From: Curtobacterium sp. 9128
Lineage (GTDB): Bacteria > Actinomycetota > Actinomycetes > Actinomycetales > Microbacteriaceae
Assembly: GCF_007673775.1 (NCBI RefSeq)
Contig: NZ_VEAF01000006.1
Location: forward strand, 62,001 to 126,000
Direction of reading: 5' to 3'
DNA length: 64,000 nt
Below the pieces are notes generated by a model that was not told the origin of the DNA, did not search any database, and was given only the letters and a program-made list of their open reading frames with translations. This document shows positions 1 to 9,273 of this stretch, one piece after another. Each line of letters begins with the position of its first letter. The first letter of the stretch is position 1. A program made the position numbers and the translations under genes.

Positions 1-1
1 G

Positions 2-244
2 ACCGCCGGCCAGGAGGCTCCGGTGCCGTCCGCGGCGCTCCGTGCGTCCGGCCTGACCATCGTCGGCAGTGGGCAGGGTTCGGTCGGGACGGCGGCGTTC
101 GTCGCGGAACTGCCGGCGATCGTGGCGGCGGTCGCCGAGGGCACCATCGACGTGACCGCGACGGGCGTCCCCATGCGCGACGTGACGGCAGCGTGGGCCG
201 AACACGGCGTCGACGGCGCGGGCAGAGTGGTGCTCGAAGTCTGA
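2..244 (+). CDS. C-terminal part of zinc-type alcohol dehydrogenase/quinone oxidoreductase family protein (partial)
   Basis: Only the last 80 codons are in the window; the reading frame is open from base 2 to a TGA at 242-244, so the true start lies upstream. The visible part has a glycine-serine turn (GSGQGSVG) followed by helices and ends in GAGRVVLEV. That is the usual end of medium-chain dehydrogenases, where the last strand carries a 'G+.Vl.v' motif. The family reduces or oxidises alcohols, aldehydes or quinones with NAD(P)H. The catalytic and cofactor domains are outside the window, so substrate and metal dependence cannot be judged. Confidence 0.6.
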   Translation, partial: TAGQEAPVPSAALRASGLTIVGSGQGSVGTAAFVAELPAIVAAVAEGTIDVTATGVPMRDVTAAWAEHGVDGAGRVVLEV

Positions 245-260
245 CCTCGGTCCGACGAAG

Positions 261-311
261 CTGTGCGGCCGCACAGGTTCTGCTCATCCGGCTCTCGGTA
301 ACCTGAGAGCC
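261..311. terminator. Two inverted repeats ahead of the mrp operon
   Basis: A perfect 16-bp palindrome CTGTGCGGCCGCACAG lies at 261-276. A second inverted repeat has GGCTCTC at 290-296 and GAGAGCC at 305-311, with an 8-nt centre. The first is just past the stop codon at 244 and could end that transcript. The second lies 45 bp before mrpA and could be its operator or part of the same terminator. No T-tract follows either one, as is common in high-GC actinobacteria. Confidence 0.4.
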
Positions 312-355
312 ACCCAGAGCCGGACTGCACATGCCCGACCCCGAGGAGGCGCCCC

Positions 356-3247
356 ATGGTCACCGTCCTCGTCGCGTTCGGGATCGTCGCCCTCGTCGTG
401 CCGGCCCTCACGCCGGTGCTCGGTCGCCGCGTCTTCCTCGTCGCCGCCCTGGCGCCCGCCGCCGCCGCCGTCCTGACGCTGACGCAGACCCAGCGCGCCC
501 TGCACGGGGGCGTCACCGAGTCGTTCCGCTGGATCCCGCAGCTCGACCTGGCGATCGGGTTGCGCGTCGACGCCCTGTCGTGGGTGCTCGCGCTCGTCGT
601 GTCGGTCGTCGGCACACTCGTGCTCGTCTACTGCGCCTCGTACTTCGCCCCGCAGGAGCCGGGACTCGGCCGGTTCGCCGGGGTCCTCACCGCCTTCGCC
701 GGGTCGATGTACGGCCTGGTCATCGCCGACGACGTCATCGTCCTGTTCGTCCTGTGGGAGGCGACCACCGTCTTCTCGTACCTGCTGATCGGGCACGACG
801 CCGCCAAGCGGGCCAGCCGTGCCGCCGCCATGCAGGCCCTCGTCGTGACGACGGCCGGTGGCCTGGCGATGCTCGCCGGGCTCGTCCTCCTGTCGGTCAC
901 GACGGGCACGACGCAGCTGTCGGCGGTCGTGGCCGCGGCGCCCACCGGTCCGGTCGTCACGGTCTCCGTGGTGCTGGTGCTCGCCGGGGCGCTGACGAAG
1001 TCGGCGATCGTGCCGTTCCACTTCTGGCTGCCCGCCGCGATGGCCGCACCGACGCCCGTGAGCGCCTACCTGCACGCGGCGGCAATGGTCAAGGCCGGCA
1101 TCTACCTCGTCGCTCGACTCGCCCCCGCCTTCGCGCTGCTCGAGGGCTGGCGGGAGACGATCACCGTGCTCGGCGTCCTCGGCATGCTCATCGGCGGGTA
1201 CCGAGCCCTCCGACAGACCGACCTCAAGCTCCTGCTGGCCTACGGCACCGTCGCCCAGCTCGGCTTCCTCGTGCTCGCCAGTGGGTGGGGAACACCGGCG
1301 ATCGCCCTCGGCGGGGTCGCGCTGCTCGTCGCGCACGCGGCCTTCAAGTCGACGCTCTTCCTGGTCGTCGGGACGATCGACCACGTCACCGGCACGCGCG
1401 ACCTCGACCACCTCAGCGGCCTCGGCCGGAAGCTCCCCTGGCTCGCGACCGTCGCGGTCCTCGCCCTGCTGTCGATGGCCGGCATCCCGCCCATGATCGG
1501 CTTCGTGGCGAAGGAGGCCGTGCTCACCGGGATCGTCGAGGCGCTGCACGGGCCGGACGCCGTGTGGGCGTGGGTCGCCCTCGTCGGCATCACGATCGGG
1601 TCGGTGTTCACGGTCGCGTACTCGTTGCGCTTCCTGTGGGGTGCGTTCGGTCGGAAGCCCGGGGTGGCGCAGACCGAGCCGCACGCCCTGCACGGCCTCG
1701 GCGTCGTGCCGTCGGTCCTCGGGCTGTCCGGACTCGCCCTGGGCCTGCTCACGCCCGTCGTGGCGCACGGGTTCGAGCCGGCCGCCGCCACGGCGTCCCT
1801 GCGGGGCGACGCCGTGCCGCACCTGGCGCTCTGGCACGGCCTCGAGCCCGCGCTCGGCATCTCGGCGTTCACCGTCCTGGCGGGTCTCGGCCTCTTCGTC
1901 GCGCGGGCACGGGTCGGCGCGGTGCAGCACCGGCTCGCCGGCTCCCCGAGCGCCGCGGGCACCTACCGACGCGTCATGCGCGGGCTCGACCGCGCCGCGA
2001 CCGGGGTGACCGCAGCCGTCCAGCGCGGGTCGCTCCCCTACTACCTGACGGTCATCCTGTCGGTGTTCGTCGCCGGGGCCCTCGCCAACCTGGTGCTCGG
2101 CGGCCCGTGGGAGTTCCACGTCCGGTTCGCGGACTCGTGGGGCCAGGTCCCGGTCGTCGTCGTGATGGCGATCGCCGCCGTCGCGGTCCTCACCGCGAAG
2201 ACCCGCTTCGCCGCCGCCGTGCTCGTCGGTGTCACCGGCTACGGCATGAGCGTCCTGTTCGTCCTGCACGGCGCCGTCGACCTCGCCCTCACCCAGCTCG
2301 TCGTCGAGACCGTCACGCTCATCGCCTTCGTCCTGGTGCTCCGACGCCTCCCCCCGCGGATCGCCACCGCCAATCCCTCCCGCTTCCGCCTGCTCCGCGC
2401 CCTGTTCGCCGCGCTCGCCGGCGCGACGCTCGCCGTCGTCGTCATCGTGGCCGCATCGGCGCGGACGGCTGAGCCGATCTGGCCGGACCTGCCGGCCCTG
2501 ACCAGCTCGTTCGGGCACGGCCTCAACGTGGTGAACGTCGCCCTCGTCGACCTCCGTGGGTGGGACACCCTCGGCGAGCTCACCGTCGTGGTCGCCGCGG
2601 CCACCGGCGTCGCGAGCCTGATCTTCGTGAACTCGCGCGAGGACACGCTCCCGCGCCTCCGCGACCTGCCGACCGTGGTCGCCGGCGACAAGCACCGTCC
2701 GGACGGCGCCCCCCGCGCCTGGCTGCCGACGAACGCCGCGCTCCCCACCGGCCGCTCGGCCCTGCTCGACATCGTCGTCCGGCTGCTGTTCCACGGGCTC
2801 ATCGTGCTGTCCGTCTACCTGCTCTTCGCCGGCCACAACGCGGCGGGCGGCGGGTTCGCCGGCGGCCTCGTCGCGGGCATCGCCCTCGCCGCGCGCTACC
2901 TCGCCGGCGGTCCGGCCGAGCTCGGGGCCGCCGCACCCGTCCGGGCGGGGCGGCTGCTCGGCCTCGGTGTCGCGACCGCGGCGATCACCGCGATCGTCCC
3001 GCTGTTCTCCGGCAGGGAGGCCCTGTACTCCGAGTTCTTCGAGGCCACCGTGCCGGTGCTCGGGCACGTCGAGTTCGTCACCGCGACGTTCTTCGACATC
3101 GGCGTCTACCTGGTCGTCGTCGGCCTGGTGCTCGACGTCCTGCGCAGCCTCGGGGCCGAGGTCGACCGCCAACCACTCGAGGACTCGCGCACCCCGACGT
3201 CCGACACGATCGAGGGCGACCCCGATCGGCAGGAGGTGTCCGCGTGA
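356..3247 (+). CDS. mrpA: Na+/H+ antiporter subunit A with fused MrpB domain
   Basis: 963 residues. This is the large proton-translocating subunit of the multi-gene Mrp (Mnh) antiporter, related to the complex I subunit NuoL, and it acts in the cytoplasmic membrane. The conserved LWEATTVFSYLL segment carries the key membrane Glu. The run KSAIVPFHFWLPAAMAAPTP and the later HAAFKSTLFLVVG carry the conserved Lys and His/Lys positions. From about residue 800 the protein continues into an MnhB-like domain (YLLFAGHNAAGGGFAGGL), which explains the lack of a separate mrpB. The ATG follows a strong GAGGAGG site about 8 nt upstream. The stop overlaps mrpC by four bases (GTGA). Confidence 0.95.
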   Translation: MVTVLVAFGIVALVVPALTPVLGRRVFLVAALAPAAAAVLTLTQTQRALHGGVTESFRWIPQLDLAIGLRVDALSWVLALVVSVVGTLVLVYCASYFAPQEPGLGRFAGVLTAFAGSMYGLVIADDVIVLFVLWEATTVFSYLLIGHDAAKRASRAAAMQALVVTTAGGLAMLAGLVLLSVTTGTTQLSAVVAAAPTGPVVTVSVVLVLAGALTKSAIVPFHFWLPAAMAAPTPVSAYLHAAAMVKAGIYLVARLAPAFALLEGWRETITVLGVLGMLIGGYRALRQTDLKLLLAYGTVAQLGFLVLASGWGTPAIALGGVALLVAHAAFKSTLFLVVGTIDHVTGTRDLDHLSGLGRKLPWLATVAVLALLSMAGIPPMIGFVAKEAVLTGIVEALHGPDAVWAWVALVGITIGSVFTVAYSLRFLWGAFGRKPGVAQTEPHALHGLGVVPSVLGLSGLALGLLTPVVAHGFEPAAATASLRGDAVPHLALWHGLEPALGISAFTVLAGLGLFVARARVGAVQHRLAGSPSAAGTYRRVMRGLDRAATGVTAAVQRGSLPYYLTVILSVFVAGALANLVLGGPWEFHVRFADSWGQVPVVVVMAIAAVAVLTAKTRFAAAVLVGVTGYGMSVLFVLHGAVDLALTQLVVETVTLIAFVLVLRRLPPRIATANPSRFRLLRALFAALAGATLAVVVIVAASARTAEPIWPDLPALTSSFGHGLNVVNVALVDLRGWDTLGELTVVVAAATGVASLIFVNSREDTLPRLRDLPTVVAGDKHRPDGAPRAWLPTNAALPTGRSALLDIVVRLLFHGLIVLSVYLLFAGHNAAGGGFAGGLVAGIALAARYLAGGPAELGAAAPVRAGRLLGLGVATAAITAIVPLFSGREALYSEFFEATVPVLGHVEFVTATFFDIGVYLVVVGLVLDVLRSLGAEVDRQPLEDSRTPTSDTIEGDPDRQEVSA

Positions 3248-3642
3248 CCATCACCCTCGTCCTCGTCATCGCGATGGCCGTGCTCTTCGCGTGCGGCGTC
3301 TACCTGCTGCTCGAGCGCTCGCTGACGCGGATGCTGCTCGGGTTCCTGCTCGTCGGCAACGCGCTCAACCTGCTGCTCCTCGTGATGTCCGGCGCCGCGG
3401 GCAAGCCGCCGATCGGCAAGTCCGCCGACGGGATCACCGACCCGCTGCCCCAGGCGTTCGCCCTCACCGCGATCGTGATCACCTTCGCCGTGAGCGCGTT
3501 CCTGCTCGCGCTCATCCACCGCTCGTGGACGCTGTCCCGCGCCGACGAGGTCGAGGTCGACGAGGCGGACGTCGCGATCCGCCACGACCGGGGCGGCGCG
3601 GCCGAGGACGACGAGCAGACGACGGACGGGGCACACCGATGA
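3244..3642 (+). CDS. mrpC: Na+/H+ antiporter subunit C
   Basis: 132 residues, a NuoK-like small subunit with three membrane helices, the last ending near residue 95 (ITFAVSAFLLALIHR). The GNALNLLLLVMSG segment is typical of MrpC/NuoK. A hydrophilic acidic tail of about 35 residues follows. The GTG start overlaps the mrpA stop (GTGA), and the TGA overlaps the mrpD ATG (ATGA), so translation is probably coupled along the operon. Confidence 0.94.
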   Translation: MTITLVLVIAMAVLFACGVYLLLERSLTRMLLGFLLVGNALNLLLLVMSGAAGKPPIGKSADGITDPLPQAFALTAIVITFAVSAFLLALIHRSWTLSRADEVEVDEADVAIRHDRGGAAEDDEQTTDGAHR

Positions 3643-5291
3643 CCTTCCTCGTCCCGCTCCTCGTCCTCGTCCCGCTGCTCGGTGCTGCCGTCGCGCTCGG
3701 ACTCCTGCGCCACCAGCGGATCCAGCGCGCCATCACGGTCGCCGTCCTCGTGATCGCGCTGGCCGTCGCCGCGACGCTCATGGTGCTCGTCGACCACCAC
3801 GGCACGATCGTCGTGCAGGTCGGCGGCTGGGACGCGCCCTACGGCATCTCCCTCGTGGTCGACCGGCTGAGCGCGCTGCTGCTGACCGTGTCCGCGAGTG
3901 TGCTCCTGGTCGTCCTGCTGTTCTCCATCGGGCAGGGCCTCGCCGCGGACGACGGCGAGGCGCCGGTGACGATCTTCTACCCGACCTACCTGGTCCTGGC
4001 CGCCGGCGTGCTCGACTCGTTCATCGCCGGCGACCTGTTCAACCTGTACGTCGCGTTCGAGATGCTCCTGGTCGCCAGCTACGTGCTCATCACGCTCGGC
4101 GGCAGCGAACAGCGCGTCCGTGCGGGCACGACCTACATCGTGACGAGCCTCATCGCGTCGGCGATCTTCCTCGCCTCGATCGGCCTGGTCTACGGTGCCA
4201 CGGGCACGGTCAACATCGCGCAGATCAGCGAGCGGATGGCGGGACTGCCCGACCACGTGCAGCTGCTCCTGCACACCATGCTGCTCATCGGCTTCGGCAT
4301 CAAGGCCGCGGTGTTCCCGCTGGCGTTCTGGCTGCCGGACTCCTACCCGACCGCGCCGGCCCCGGTCACGGCGGTGTTCGCCGGGCTGCTCACCAAGGTC
4401 GGCATCTACGCGATCATCCGGCTCGAGACGATCATCTTCCCGCGGCCGCAGCTGAACGACGTCCTGCTGGTCGTGGCGATCCTGACGATGGTCGTCGGCG
4501 TGCTCGGCGCCGTCTCGCAGACCGACGTCAAGCGGCTGCTGTCCTTCACGCTGATCAGCCACATCGGCTTCATGGTGATGGGCATCGGGCTCGGGTCCGT
4601 CGCCGGGACCGCAGCCGCGGTGTTCTACACCGTGCACCACATCGTCGTGCAGACCACGCTGTTCCTGGTCTCCGGCCTGATGGAGCGCATCGGCGGGACC
4701 ACCTCGACGCGGTCGCTCGGCGGCCTGCTCAGGGCGTCGCCGCTCCTCGCCGCGCTCTACCTGGTGCCCGCGTTCAACCTCGGCGGGATCCCGCCGTTCT
4801 CCGGCTTCATCGGCAAGCTCGGCCTCTTCCGCGCCGCGGCGATCGACGGCAGCCCGCTGGCCTACGCCACGATCGCCGCCGGTGTCGTCACCTCGCTCCT
4901 GACCCTCTACGCGCTCATGCGGGTGTGGGACGCCGCGTTCTGGCGGCCGAAGCCCGCCGCCGAGCCCGCCGCACCGCACGCCGCGGTCGCGGAGCCGCAC
5001 GAGACACTGCGTGCCCCGGAGCCGTCGCCGGTCACCCGGTCCGAGGCGGACGGCTCGGTCGTCGCCGGCGGCACCGTGACCGTCACCGACCCCGCGACCG
5101 GCAGCGTCCGCGCCGCCGACGGCCCCACACGCCTGCCCCGCATGCTCGTCGGGGTCACCACCGCTGCGGTGCTCGGCTCCGTCGCGCTCACCGTCGTCGC
5201 CGGCCCGCTGTACGGGTACGCCACCCGTGCGGCCGAGTCCCTGGAGTCCCCGCAGCAGTACGTCGAGGCCGTGCTCGGGGGTGGTCGCTGA
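3639..5291 (+). CDS. mrpD: Na+/H+ antiporter subunit D
   Basis: 550 residues, the second proton-channel subunit, related to NuoM/NuoN. The conserved membrane Glu is in LYVAFEMLLVASYVLI. The Lys and Pro-rich motif is in KAAVFPLAFWLPDSYPTAPA, followed by FAGLLTKVGIYAIIR. About 60 hydrophilic residues rich in Ala, Pro and Thr (about residues 437-497) sit before the last membrane helix, making the protein longer than the usual 500 or so. The ATG overlaps the mrpC stop and the TGA overlaps the mrpE ATG by one base. Confidence 0.95.
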   Translation: MTFLVPLLVLVPLLGAAVALGLLRHQRIQRAITVAVLVIALAVAATLMVLVDHHGTIVVQVGGWDAPYGISLVVDRLSALLLTVSASVLLVVLLFSIGQGLAADDGEAPVTIFYPTYLVLAAGVLDSFIAGDLFNLYVAFEMLLVASYVLITLGGSEQRVRAGTTYIVTSLIASAIFLASIGLVYGATGTVNIAQISERMAGLPDHVQLLLHTMLLIGFGIKAAVFPLAFWLPDSYPTAPAPVTAVFAGLLTKVGIYAIIRLETIIFPRPQLNDVLLVVAILTMVVGVLGAVSQTDVKRLLSFTLISHIGFMVMGIGLGSVAGTAAAVFYTVHHIVVQTTLFLVSGLMERIGGTTSTRSLGGLLRASPLLAALYLVPAFNLGGIPPFSGFIGKLGLFRAAAIDGSPLAYATIAAGVVTSLLTLYALMRVWDAAFWRPKPAAEPAAPHAAVAEPHETLRAPEPSPVTRSEADGSVVAGGTVTVTDPATGSVRAADGPTRLPRMLVGVTTAAVLGSVALTVVAGPLYGYATRAAESLESPQQYVEAVLGGGR

Positions 5292-5875
5292 TGGACGCCA
5301 GGACCCGGCGCATCGCGAACGCCCGACGCATCGCCGTCGCGTGGCGGTACGACGTCCCGCTCGTGCTCGGGCTGACGGTCCTCTGGGCACTCCTCTGGGG
5401 ATCGTGGACGCCGCTCACCCTGCTCTGCGGGGTCGTCGTCGCCCTCCTGGTCACGCAGGCGCTCCCGCTGCCCGCCGTCCCGCTCTCCACCCGGTTCTCG
5501 CCGCTGCACTCCCTGCGGTTCCTGCTCGTCTGGGCCGGTCTCGTCGTGGCCGCGTCCTTCCGCGTCGCCTGGGTGGCGTTCCGGCCGCGCGGTGTCCGCC
5601 GGAGCTCGATCGTGCTCGTGCAGCTGCACACGACGTCCGAGATGACCTTCACCCTGGCGACCCTCGCAGTCTCGCTCGTGCCGGGGTCGTACGTCGCCGA
5701 CGTCGACCTCCGCCGCCGTCGCCTGCTGCTGCACGTGCTCGACACCGAGCGGCGCGAGCAGGTCGACCAGGCGGTGCGCGAGACCCGCACGATCGAGGCC
5801 ATGGTCATCCGGGCGCTCGGCTCGCACCAGGACGTGTCCGAACTCGCCGACCCGCTGCCGGAGGTGGTCCGATGA
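5291..5875 (+). CDS. mrpE: Na+/H+ antiporter subunit E
   Basis: 194 residues. The Arg-rich N-terminus is followed by about three membrane helices up to residue 105. The conserved segment VQLHTTSEMTFTLATLAVSL and the turn LVPGSYVADVD are typical of MrpE. The cytoplasmic C-terminus is charged and probably helical. MrpE is needed for full activity or assembly of the complex. The start shares one base with the mrpD stop (TGATG), and the stop overlaps the mrpF ATG. Confidence 0.93.
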   Translation: MDARTRRIANARRIAVAWRYDVPLVLGLTVLWALLWGSWTPLTLLCGVVVALLVTQALPLPAVPLSTRFSPLHSLRFLLVWAGLVVAASFRVAWVAFRPRGVRRSSIVLVQLHTTSEMTFTLATLAVSLVPGSYVADVDLRRRRLLLHVLDTERREQVDQAVRETRTIEAMVIRALGSHQDVSELADPLPEVVR

Positions 5876-6210
5876 GCGCCGCCGTCGTCGTCATGGGGAT
5901 CGGGATCGCCCTCGTGCTCGCCGTGCTCGGTGCGACCCTGCTGCTGGCGGTGTTCCGGATCGTCCGCGGTCCCACGATCCTCGACCGCATGATCGGCTCG
6001 GACGTCGTGCTCACCACCGTGCTCATGGTGATCGCCACCGCCATGGTCGTCCAGCGGGACCTCGCGGCCGTGCCCGTCCTCGTGGTGATCGCCGCGACGA
6101 GCGTGTTCGCGACGATCGCCGTGGCCCGTGCCGTGACGCCGTCGTCGGACCCCTCGGACGACGGCGCCGACGTGACGACACCGGAACGCCGACAGGAGGA
6201 GCAGTCGTGA
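5872..6210 (+). CDS. mrpF: Na+/H+ antiporter subunit F
   Basis: 112 residues with three membrane helices. The motif FRIVRGPTILDRMIGSDVV, between the first and second helices, is diagnostic of MrpF. An acidic hydrophilic tail of about 30 residues follows. MrpF is a small membrane subunit of the antiporter. It overlaps mrpE (ATGA) and mrpG (GTGA). Confidence 0.93.
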   Translation: MSAAVVVMGIGIALVLAVLGATLLLAVFRIVRGPTILDRMIGSDVVLTTVLMVIATAMVVQRDLAAVPVLVVIAATSVFATIAVARAVTPSSDPSDDGADVTTPERRQEEQS

Positions 6211-6563
6211 CCGACCTCATCCAGTCCTTCCTCGACGCCGCCGGCGTCCGCGCGTGGGTCGCCCTCGGGCTGCTCCTGGTCGGTGCGCTGCTCTCCCTCG
6301 GCGCCGGGGTCGGCATCGTGCGCTTCCCCGACCCGCTCGTCCGCCTGCACGCGATGGCGAAGCCGCAGGTGCTCGGGCTGGCCCTCGTCCTCGCCGCGGT
6401 CGTGGTCGCCGTCTGGACCTGGGCGGCACTCTGGGTGGTCCTGCCGGTCATGGTGTTCCAGCTGTTCCTGGTGCCGGTGTCCACGCACATGATCGCCCGC
6501 GCCGGCGTCCGCTCCGGCGACCACGACCACGAGGCGCTGCTCGTCGACGACACCGAGTCCTAG
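6207..6563 (+). CDS. mrpG: Na+/H+ antiporter subunit G
   Basis: 118 residues with three membrane helices. The segment GIVRFPDPLVRLHAMAKPQVLG is the MrpG signature. It is the last gene of the operon. The GTG start overlaps the mrpF stop, and the gene ends in TAG 79 bp before a palindromic element that probably terminates the transcript. The complex exports Na+ in exchange for protons and is linked to pH and salt tolerance in other bacteria. Confidence 0.93.
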   Translation: MTDLIQSFLDAAGVRAWVALGLLLVGALLSLGAGVGIVRFPDPLVRLHAMAKPQVLGLALVLAAVVVAVWTWAALWVVLPVMVFQLFLVPVSTHMIARAGVRSGDHDHEALLVDDTES

Positions 6564-6641
6564 CCGCCCCGCCGACGTGCACACGCTGCCGACCGGTGTG
6601 CGGTCGGGCGCGTGCGCACTGGTCGCGGACGCGCGCACCTG

Positions 6642-6690
6642 CCGGACTGGAGGCTCGGTGCGGCGCCGCCACGGGCCTCCCGTCCGGTGG
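6642..6690. terminator. Imperfect GGACGGGAGGC-type palindrome between convergent genes
   Basis: The left arm is CCGGACTGGAGGCTCGGTG (6642-6660) and the right arm is CACGGGCCTCCCGTCCGG (about 6670-6687), with a few mismatches and a GC-rich loop. It lies between the converging mrpG and MFS genes, so it is probably a two-way terminator. It belongs to the palindrome family also seen at 15848, 25437, 32761 and 60862. Confidence 0.65.
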
Positions 6691-6699
6691 GCGGCCGGC

Positions 6700-8013
6700 T
6701 CAGCGGCGCGCGTCGCGGCGGGTCAGGACCAGGTTCGCGACGGCCGCGAGCACGACGACCGCTGCGGAGAACGCCGGGAATCGCATCGCGGCCTCGACGC
6801 CGGCGCTGTCGGCGACCTTCCCGACGACCGCTGCGGTGAGCGACTGACCGACGATCACCGCCGAGCCGAGGATCGTCATGGTCGTCGCGGACCGACCGGC
6901 AGGCGCCCGCTCCGAACCGAGGCTGTACTGCGCGACGAGCGTCGGACCGATGCCGATGCCGAGCACGGTCAGGACGACCCCGACGGCCAGCACCGAGTCC
7001 GCCGTCGCGTACGCGACCGCGCCGCCGAGGAGCACCACGCCGAACACGAGCCAACGCCACCCGAGCCCGAACGCGCGCGGGAACGCCGCGGACCCCAGTG
7101 CCAGACCGGCTGAGCCGATGCCCATCAGGCCGTACAGGAGCCCGGCCTGTGACGATCCGCCGTGCGTCGCCATGAAGGCGGTCAGCGACGTCAGCGTCGA
7201 GCCGAAGAAGAAGCCGATCCCGAGGATCCCGACGACCACGACGACGAGCCGTGGGCGGAGCAGCTGGCGCGCCGATGCCGGTCGGACGACGGCGTGCTGC
7301 CCGACGGCGAGCCGACCGGTGGGGTGCAGCGCGAACGCGGTGACGAAGACGAACGTCAGCGCGGACGCTCCCGCCACCGCCACCCACGGGGCGATCGCGC
7401 TCGCGAGCACCCCGACCAGGAAGGGTCCGATGATGAACACGGTCTCGTCGGCGGCGGACTCGTACGCCATCGTGCCGCTCAGCACGCGCTCGCGGCGGTC
7501 CCCCGACATGCGCTGCCGGATGATCGCCACGAGCCGGGTGCGGGACATCGGGGCGACCTGCGGCGCCGTCGCGCCGATGAGGAAGGACATCATCAGCACC
7601 GCGAGGTCGGGCGCGGCGCTCTGCACGACGACGGGCAGGACGCCGAGCAGCACGCCGTTCGCCAGGCCGACGGGGACGAGCACCTTCCGTTGCCCGAGCC
7701 GGTCAGCGGCGGCACCGACCAGCGGGCCGAAGAGCGCGGAGCCGATGCCGACGGAGGCGGAGTTGATGCCGCCCAGCGCGACGGAGTCACGGGAGGCGAC
7801 GACGAGGGTCAGGACGCCGACGACCATCATCGCGAACGGGAGCCGTGCGACGAAGGCGATCGGGAAGTAGGAACGCCCGGCGTGGGCGATCAGGGAGGGC
7901 TCGGACGAGCGCGGGTGGAGCATGTCGAGGTGTGCCTTCTCGGCCCGCGGTCGTGGTGCGGACCCATCGGGTGCCGCCGTTGTCCGTCGAGGTGCGACGG
8001 CCGGTAGATACAC
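6700..8013 (-). CDS. MFS transporter
   Basis: 437 residues with about twelve predicted membrane helices, the layout of a major facilitator proton-driven carrier. After helix 2 comes GAAADRLGQRKVLVPVG, a form of the family's loop 2-3 signature. The GTG start is chosen because GGAGG lies about 6 nt upstream; an ATG at 7923 has no such site. It starts 40 bp after the monooxygenase gene on the same strand, so it may be the last gene of the ABC/monooxygenase operon and handle a related compound. The substrate cannot be read from the sequence. Confidence 0.8.
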   Translation of the reverse strand: MYLPAVAPRRTTAAPDGSAPRPRAEKAHLDMLHPRSSEPSLIAHAGRSYFPIAFVARLPFAMMVVGVLTLVVASRDSVALGGINSASVGIGSALFGPLVGAAADRLGQRKVLVPVGLANGVLLGVLPVVVQSAAPDLAVLMMSFLIGATAPQVAPMSRTRLVAIIRQRMSGDRRERVLSGTMAYESAADETVFIIGPFLVGVLASAIAPWVAVAGASALTFVFVTAFALHPTGRLAVGQHAVVRPASARQLLRPRLVVVVVGILGIGFFFGSTLTSLTAFMATHGGSSQAGLLYGLMGIGSAGLALGSAAFPRAFGLGWRWLVFGVVLLGGAVAYATADSVLAVGVVLTVLGIGIGPTLVAQYSLGSERAPAGRSATTMTILGSAVIVGQSLTAAVVGKVADSAGVEAAMRFPAFSAAVVVLAAVANLVLTRRDARR

Positions 8014-8052
8014 ACTGCGTCCTCCGAGGCTACCAGCGGGCCCGGGTGCGCC

Positions 8053-9273
8053 TCAGCCGCGGCGGCCGGCCTCCCCCGTGGCCCAGAAGTACGTCAGTGG
8101 AGCGCCGTTCACCAGGTGGTCGCCGATCACCCGCTGCTGGAACACGACCGGGTTGTGCGACGACAGGGTCCTGGCGTTCCGCCAGTGCCGGTCGAGTGAC
8201 CGGTCGCGGTCCGTCGCGCTCGCGCCGCCGACCTCGAACAGCGTCGTCGTCGCCCGCAGGACGACCTCGACGACGGTGCCCTGCACGGCGATCGTCCGGA
8301 GTTCGGCGGCGTCCACGAGGGCGTCGAGTCCGGCGCCGTCGGGACCGCCGACGATGCCGTCGTGTGCGCGGTCGATGGCCGCTGCGGCGTCCAGCACGAG
8401 GGCCTCCGCGGCGACGGCGTCGGCGGCGATCCGCCCGACGACGGCCTGCACGAGAGGGTCCGACGCCGCGGTGGCCCCGACGCCGTGCTGGTAGTGCCGG
8501 GTCCGGGAGCGCACGAAGTCCGCGGCGTCGCGGGCGGCTGCCGCGCCGACCCCGGCGAGCGACGCCAGCAGCACCGTCTGCAGGAACGCGGGGAGCACGG
8601 TGCGCCGTTCGGCACGCTCGGGGCGGAGCTGCCAGAGCTCGACGTGCACTCCGTCGAAGCGGGTCGTGCCGCTGCCGGTCAGGCGCTGCCCGAAGCCGTT
8701 CCAGTCGTCGCGCACCTCGACACCGGGGTCGTCGACCCGCACGGTGACCCCCACGGTGTGGCCGTCCGGGGTCAGTGCCGTGACGGTGGTCCAGTCCGCG
8801 AAGATCGTGCCGGTGCTGTAGTGCTTCTCGCCGTGCAGGCGCCAGCCGTCGCCGTCCGGGACGATGTGCGTCGCCAACGACCCGACGGCGGCTGTCGAGC
8901 GCTCGTGGCTGGCGTTGCCGAAGACCTCCCCGGCGGCGATCCGGGTGAACCACTCGTCGCGGCGGACGACGTCCGGGTCGAGCAGGAGTTCCTCGACGAA
9001 CGCGAAGTGCGCACGGAGCAGCTGCGGGATGTTCGATTCGGCTTCGGCCAGGCGCACGAGCAGCGCGAACAGGTCGGTCGCCGACGCGCCGTCCCCACCG
9101 GAGGACACGGGCACCGTCACGGCCGTGAAGCCGGCGTCGGCCAACCACCGGACCTGCTCGTGCGGCAGGGTCCTGGTCTGCTCCCGCTCCACCGCTCCCG
9201 ATGCGATCCGGTCGAACACCGGGGCGAAGCGCTCGAGCAGGGACGTGCGGGTGGGGAGTGTCGTGGTGGTCAT
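8053..9273 (-). CDS. DszC/SfnB-like flavin-dependent monooxygenase (acyl-CoA dehydrogenase fold)
   Basis: 406 residues with the full acyl-CoA dehydrogenase layout: an N-terminal helical domain (LPHEQVRWLADAGF), a middle beta domain (DGDGWRLHGEKHYSTG) and a C-terminal helical bundle. It lacks the catalytic Glu context of true dehydrogenases and ends with RHWRNARTLSSHNP. That ending is typical of the FMNH2-dependent monooxygenases DszC and SfnB, which oxidise organosulfur compounds such as dibenzothiophene or dimethyl sulfone. The ATG overlaps the ATP-binding gene stop (ATGA), so it belongs to the importer operon. A sulfur-scavenging role is inferred from family and context. Confidence 0.8.
   Translation of the reverse strand: MTTTTLPTRTSLLERFAPVFDRIASGAVEREQTRTLPHEQVRWLADAGFTAVTVPVSSGGDGASATDLFALLVRLAEAESNIPQLLRAHFAFVEELLLDPDVVRRDEWFTRIAAGEVFGNASHERSTAAVGSLATHIVPDGDGWRLHGEKHYSTGTIFADWTTVTALTPDGHTVGVTVRVDDPGVEVRDDWNGFGQRLTGSGTTRFDGVHVELWQLRPERAERRTVLPAFLQTVLLASLAGVGAAAARDAADFVRSRTRHYQHGVGATAASDPLVQAVVGRIAADAVAAEALVLDAAAAIDRAHDGIVGGPDGAGLDALVDAAELRTIAVQGTVVEVVLRATTTLFEVGGASATDRDRSLDRHWRNARTLSSHNPVVFQQRVIGDHLVNGAPLTYFWATGEAGRRG

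Noticed and set aside
284-3172. 962-codon open frame on the minus strand
   Set aside because: It lies opposite mrpA, is rich in Asp, Glu, Arg and Gly as antisense frames are in this GC-rich DNA, and has no recognisable domain. It is a shadow.
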